Translations under genes and position numbers: made by a program
Part shown: piece by piece, positions 60,770-64,000 of the stretch
Layout: the number at the start of each line of letters is the position of its first letter
Position numbering within the stretch: position 1 is the stretch's first letter
The notes under the pieces: model-generated
Databases searched by the model: none
What the model was told of the DNA's origin: nothing
Seen by the model: the letters and a program-made list of their open reading frames with translations, nothing else
NCBI RefSeq assembly: GCF_000300335.1
Contig: NZ_AMRM01000018.1
Span: 49,773-113,772, forward strand
DNA: 64,000 bases
Direction of reading: 5' to 3'
Origin: Nitratireductor pacificus pht-3B
GTDB lineage: Bacteria > Pseudomonadota > Alphaproteobacteria > Rhizobiales > Rhizobiaceae

Positions 60770-62217
60770 GCGAGGTGATCTCCGATCAGGAACTGCAGCG
60801 CCCGGTCGAGCCGGATATGCGGCAGGGACAGGGTGACGCCTTCGGCGGTGCGCTCCAGTTTCGGCGGGCGGAAGCGGACGAAGCGGATCGGCGTTTCTGG
60901 CGTTGACCGCTCCTGAAACAGCAGGCCGGGCTTTTCAGGCAGATCGCCGGGAAAGACCGCCGTTTCGGTTTCGCCGTCGAAGACATCGCCGGCGATGGTT
61001 TCCCCGGCCATCGGCGTGCCGATGATCACGGGAAGCGTTTCCTTGCCCTGGCGCACCGTGCCTTCGCGTGTCGCCCGCACGGCGGCCATCGCCTGAACCT
61101 CGACCGATGCCCCGGAAAAATCGGCGCGCGCGATGGCGCGGTCCGCCAGGCGGCGGACGATCGCCTGCAGCCGGTCGTGGCTCTCGTGGTGGATGTGGTC
61201 GGCCTTGGTGGCTGCGATCAGAATGCGGTCGATGCGGCGGGCCACCAGCCCGGTCAGCAGGTTGCCTCGGCCCGGGCGGAAGCAGGAAAGGATTTCCGTC
61301 AGGGAGCGTTCCAGATCGGCCACCGCCTCTGGGCCGGCGTTCATCGCCTGCATGGCGTCGACCAGCAGGATCTGCCGGTCGAGCCGCGCGATGTGCTCGC
61401 GGAAGAACGGGCGGATGACATGGGTCTTGTAGGCCTCGAAGCGCCGCTCCATCATGGCGTGCAGCGAGTTCGCCCGACGCTTCCCGCCCGGCCGGAGCGG
61501 GGCGAAGGTCAGCGCTGGCGAACCCTCCAGGTCGCCCGGCATCAGGAACCGGCCGGGGGGCAGCGTGGAGAGCGCCCTGTGGTCGGCCTTGCAGGCCTTC
61601 AGATAGGCGGAGAAAGCCTCGAACAGCTTGCGCGCGATCATCTCGTCCGCGGCGCCGTCCGGATCCGTCTCGCCGGTCAGCGCACGCCAGTCGGCGGACA
61701 GGTCGGCGCGTCCCGGCAATGTCGCAAGCTCCAGAGCCTCGGCGGAGAATTCATCGTAGCTCTTGCCCAGAAGTGGCAGGTCGAGAAGCCATTCTCCAGG
61801 ATAATCAACGATATCGAAGGAAAGCCTGCCGCGCGACAGGAGCCGGTTCCAGGCCGATGCGGACTCGAACTCGACGGTCAGGCGCAGTTCGGAGATCGCG
61901 CGGGTCGATTCCGGCCAGATGCGGGATTCGACCAGCGCGGCGATGTGGTCCTCATACTGGAAGCGCGGCACGGCATCGTCGGGCTGCTGTTCCAGATAGG
62001 CGCGCGACAGGCGTCCGGACTTCTGCGCCTCGAACAGGGGCAGCCTGCCGCCATGGATCAGATTGTGGATGAAGGCCGTGATGAAGACGGTCTTGCCGGC
62101 GCGCGACAGGCCGGTCACGCCGAGGCGCAGCGACGGCGAAACGAGGCCGGCCGCGCGCCCTGCCAGCGTGTCGAGTGCAATGCGGGCTTCATCGGAAAAG
62201 GTCGTCAATGATGCCAA
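60766..62217 (-). CDS. YcjX family GTP-binding protein (DUF463)
   Basis: The 483-residue P-loop protein has Walker A in RLGVTGLSRAGKTVFITAFIHNLI, a DIVDYPGEWLLDLPLLG segment (switch II region) and ATKADHI as the guanine-specificity motif (TKAD). It fits the DUF463/YcjX family. The start is TTG at 62217, with GAGGAA eight bases upstream. Its stop overlaps the YcjF gene, and the pair probably acts together at the membrane. Confidence 0.92.
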   Translation of the reverse strand: MASLTTFSDEARIALDTLAGRAAGLVSPSLRLGVTGLSRAGKTVFITAFIHNLIHGGRLPLFEAQKSGRLSRAYLEQQPDDAVPRFQYEDHIAALVESRIWPESTRAISELRLTVEFESASAWNRLLSRGRLSFDIVDYPGEWLLDLPLLGKSYDEFSAEALELATLPGRADLSADWRALTGETDPDGAADEMIARKLFEAFSAYLKACKADHRALSTLPPGRFLMPGDLEGSPALTFAPLRPGGKRRANSLHAMMERRFEAYKTHVIRPFFREHIARLDRQILLVDAMQAMNAGPEAVADLERSLTEILSCFRPGRGNLLTGLVARRIDRILIAATKADHIHHESHDRLQAIVRRLADRAIARADFSGASVEVQAMAAVRATREGTVRQGKETLPVIIGTPMAGETIAGDVFDGETETAVFPGDLPEKPGLLFQERSTPETPIRFVRFRPPKLERTAEGVTLSLPHIRLDRALQFLIGDHLA

Positions 62218-62295
62218 GAAGTGGATTCCTCAAAGAGCGCAAGACTTTGCATATAGGAAACTGAACCGCCATTTGAAGTAACCGGGGGTAACGCT

Positions 62296-62805
62296 TCACG
62301 CACGCTCCGGTTTCAGGAAGGCTTCGAGGCGTCCCGTGCCGAGCGCCAGTTGCGCAAGCGGGGCGTCGAAGCGCAGCACTGCCAGGCCGCAGGTGGGGAA
62401 GCCGGCCCCGGCGAGCCGCATTGTGTAACCGTCCTCGTCGCGCGGAAGCTCGAACGCCAGATCTTCTATCATCGGATTGTGCCCGACCACCAGCAGGGCG
62501 TTGCAGGGCGGCATGCGGCGGATGGCCGTCACATAGGCGGTGGCTTCGGAACTGTAGAGCTCTTCGTCGTGGAGCACGGGCGGAGCGGCGGTGAACAGCG
62601 TGGCGGCAAGGCTGTCCAGTGTCTGCGTCGCGCGGCGCGCGGTCGAGCAGAGCACGGCCTCGGGGATCATGCCTTCCTGCCGCATTCTCCGGCCAAGTGC
62701 CTCGGCGTCGGCGATGCCCGAAGCGCTCAACTGGCGGTCGAAATCCGACATGCCGGGGGCAGCCCAGGCGGCCTTGGCATGGCGCAGGAGGAAAAGTCTA
62801 GGCAT
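62296..62805 (-). CDS. SixA-type histidine phosphatase family protein
   Basis: The 169-residue protein has the LRHAK motif with the catalytic His9, an SGIADAEALGRRM segment, STARRATQT and VGHNPMIEDL carrying the second His. SixA-like enzymes remove phosphate from Hpt histidines. A role on an Hpt, such as the one at 55651, is possible but unproven. The start at 62805 is an ATG; nearby GAGGAA supports it. Confidence 0.93.
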   Translation of the reverse strand: MPRLFLLRHAKAAWAAPGMSDFDRQLSASGIADAEALGRRMRQEGMIPEAVLCSTARRATQTLDSLAATLFTAAPPVLHDEELYSSEATAYVTAIRRMPPCNALLVVGHNPMIEDLAFELPRDEDGYTMRLAGAGFPTCGLAVLRFDAPLAQLALGTGRLEAFLKPERA

Positions 62806-63048
62806 GGGACGGCACCCGCGGCGTCCTGCTGCCGTCCGTGCGCCATAAGACCCGCTTCTGCGTCATGCGATGCTCCGGTGCGATGCATTCCCGAAACGAG
62901 CCTAATACGGATTCCACGGTGTCTGGAAGCCGCTGCGGGTTTTCCCGACCATTTTAACAAATCCGTGAAGGGGGGCCGCTTTGTGCTTGTGGTTGTGGGG
63001 GGGCGCTAATATATAGGCGCCGGCGTTAAAACATCTCAGGGTGACTCG

Positions 63049-63465
63049 ATGAATGAGCTCATTGATGCCAAATACGTGCCCACCGAGGACGAGCCGTTCA
63101 TGAACGAGCGGCAGCGCTCCTATTTCCGCACGAAGCTGCTGCGCTGGAAGAACGACATCCTCAAGGAAGCACGCGAGACCCTTGAGGCTCTGCAGCAGGA
63201 GAACGCGAACCATCCGGACCTGGCCGACCGCGCGTCGTCGGAGACGGACCGCGCGATCGAGCTGCGGGCGCGCGACCGGCAGCGGAAACTCATCTCCAAG
63301 ATCGATGCGGCCCTGCTGCGGATCGAGGAAGGCACCTACGGCTATTGCGAGGAGACCGGCGAGCCGATCTCGCTCAAGCGCCTCGATGCGCGGCCGATCG
63401 CAACCTTGTCGATCGAAGCGCAGGAGCGCCATGAGCGTCGCGAGAAGGTCTATCGCGACGACTGA
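63049..63465 (+). CDS. dksA: RNA polymerase-binding protein DksA
   Basis: The 138-residue protein has the DksA coiled-coil with tip residues Asp57-x2-Asp60-x-Ala62 (PDLADRAS), corresponding to E. coli DxxDxA. The C-terminal zinc-finger region TYGYCEETGEPISLKRLDARPIATLSIEAQERHERRE keeps only Cys100, so no four-cysteine zinc site remains; this is usual for alphaproteobacterial DksA. It acts with ppGpp on RNA polymerase. The ATG at 63049 follows AGGGTGACTCG. A GGGCGC...GCGCC pair lies about 40 bp upstream. Confidence 0.95.
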   Translation: MNELIDAKYVPTEDEPFMNERQRSYFRTKLLRWKNDILKEARETLEALQQENANHPDLADRASSETDRAIELRARDRQRKLISKIDAALLRIEEGTYGYCEETGEPISLKRLDARPIATLSIEAQERHERREKVYRDD

Positions 63466-63490
63466 AGCGCGTCGCGGTTCTTTTTCATCA

Positions 63491-63524
63491 GAAAAGCGCC
63501 AGGCCGCAGGGTCTGGCGCTTTTC
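63491..63524. terminator. bidirectional intrinsic terminator after dksA
   Basis: GAAAAGCGCCAG (63491-63502) and CTGGCGCTTTTC (63513-63524) form a perfect 12-bp stem with a ten-base loop. The arms give T-runs on both strands, so it can end dksA and the convergent gene at 63568. Confidence 0.92.
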
Positions 63525-63567
63525 TCGTTTCTGGGGTTCGCCTCTTTCCGAAACAGGCGCCGGGCCG

Positions 63568-64000
63568 CTACTTGCGCTCGTCGGAAAGTTCCTCGAGCAG
63601 CTTGCTCATCTCGTCCTCGAGCGAGGGATCGGCCTTCGCGCGTTCCTGGCTCACATGGTGATCCAGCGCTTCGGAGAGTTCGTCCATCGTGTCCTGCGCG
63701 AAGGTGCTTTCGGCATCCCGATGCACCGGTTCTTCCATGGGCGACGGCGGTATGGGCCGAGTTGGCGCGAGGACCGCTGCGGCGGCCACCGGCGCTGCCG
63801 CGACCGTCGCGCCGGCCGTCACGGGGCCGGTCGCTAGTTGCGGCGTCGCGCGCGGTTCAGGGGACAAGGTCGCCGGTCCACGGTCAGCCGTCGTCTCGGC
63901 GATCTGGATGCTCGGCTCGGCGGGCAGACGCGGCTCGGCGGGTTGCGCGGGGCGGGCGCGCGGCGGCTCCTGGGGCGCCACCGGCGCCGGAGCGATGGGC
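63568..64000 (-). CDS. Pro/Ala-rich protein, C-terminal part (5' end outside window), possibly FliO-like
   Basis: The C-terminal 143 residues are visible, and the frame is open at the window edge. They are dominated by Pro, Ala and Thr (low complexity) and end with an acidic helical tail (EDEMSKLLEELSDERK). No domain is identifiable in this part. Rhizobiales genomes often have a FliO-like protein near dksA with a similar tail, which is the best guess and no more than that. The start at 63981 is only the first in-frame GTG, so the true start lies beyond the window. Confidence 0.55.
   Translation of the reverse strand, partial: PIAPAPVAPQEPPRARPAQPAEPRLPAEPSIQIAETTADRGPATLSPEPRATPQLATGPVTAGATVAAAPVAAAAVLAPTRPIPPSPMEEPVHRDAESTFAQDTMDELSEALDHHVSQERAKADPSLEDEMSKLLEELSDERK

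Noticed and set aside
63049..63465. DksA thought to be broken because it lacks zinc-finger cysteines
   Set aside because: Single-cysteine DksA is usual for alphaproteobacteria, and the coiled-coil tip residues are intact.

Overview
The window is a 64 kb piece of a GC-rich alphaproteobacterial chromosome. Gene content points to the Hyphomicrobiales (Rhizobiales), probably near Mesorhizobium, Nitratireductor or other Phyllobacteriaceae. The main pointers are a very long apolipoprotein-like coiled-coil protein resembling the growth-pole ring protein GPR/RgsE, a DUF2865 protein, an alphaproteobacterial-type DksA with a single cysteine, a MaeB-type malic enzyme, a DgcA-type racemase, and palindromic intergenic repeats of the kind scattered through Mesorhizobium-like genomes. 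No rRNA, insertion sequence, prophage, integrase or CRISPR array was seen, so this reads as core chromosome with a few accessory genes.

Layout. 1-5.4 kb: DUF1289 protein (cut by the edge), a CobT-like protein whose active-site motifs are degraded, a DivJ/PdhS-type histidine kinase, a membrane-anchored SNase-like nuclease, a GST, a uracil-DNA glycosylase family protein and an Lrp/AsnC regulator. 5.4-8.9 kb: a polar amino-acid ABC transporter (binding protein and two permeases, no ATPase) with a beta-hydroxyacid dehydrogenase. 8.9-14.7 kb: molybdenum-cofactor genes (mobB, mobA, moaA) with two transporters between them, then DUF971 and a PPOX flavoprotein. 14.7-18.8 kb: VOC protein, Fsr-like exporter with a divergent AraC regulator, and a MarR regulator with two operator palindromes facing an alpha/beta hydrolase. 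19-22.5 kb: a large L,D-transpeptidase and TrkH. 22.5-25.2 kb: an 840 bp gene-free stretch with several hairpins, an isolated BtrH/C39-like protein, TspO and tRNA-Val(CAC).

25.3-41.6 kb: gph and rpiA (divergent), DUF2059, glutathione reductase with gamma-glutamylcyclotransferase, class II DAHP synthase, GFA and hemerythrin proteins, NAD synthetase, a ClpP paralogue, an ArsR/SRPBCC pair with an operator, an MFS carrier, an ABC exporter preceded by a promoter, a 13-codon leader peptide and a hairpin over its ribosome-binding site, gltX, and DUF2865 overlapping gltX tail to tail. 41.7-50.5 kb: maeB, an LpxH-like phosphoesterase, dgcA, and an mlaEFD plus lipoprotein operon for outer-membrane lipid transport. 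50.7-64 kb: the 1558-residue GPR-like protein with six tandem 22-residue repeats, a divergent Hpt protein, ferredoxin, a DUF922 protease-like protein, folP-folB-folK, a periplasmic protein, the YcjX/YcjF pair, a SixA-like phosphatase, dksA, and the tail of a Pro/Ala-rich protein.

Functional threads: cell-envelope and polar-growth biology (GPR-like protein, L,D-transpeptidase, Mla operon, DivJ/PdhS-like kinase, Hpt), glutathione and redox handling, and cofactor synthesis (Moco, folate, NAD). The most unusual signals are the leader peptide with a sequestered ribosome-binding site before the ABC exporter, the paired MarR palindromes, the degenerate CobT paralogue, and the isolated BtrH-like protein beside a structured non-coding region.
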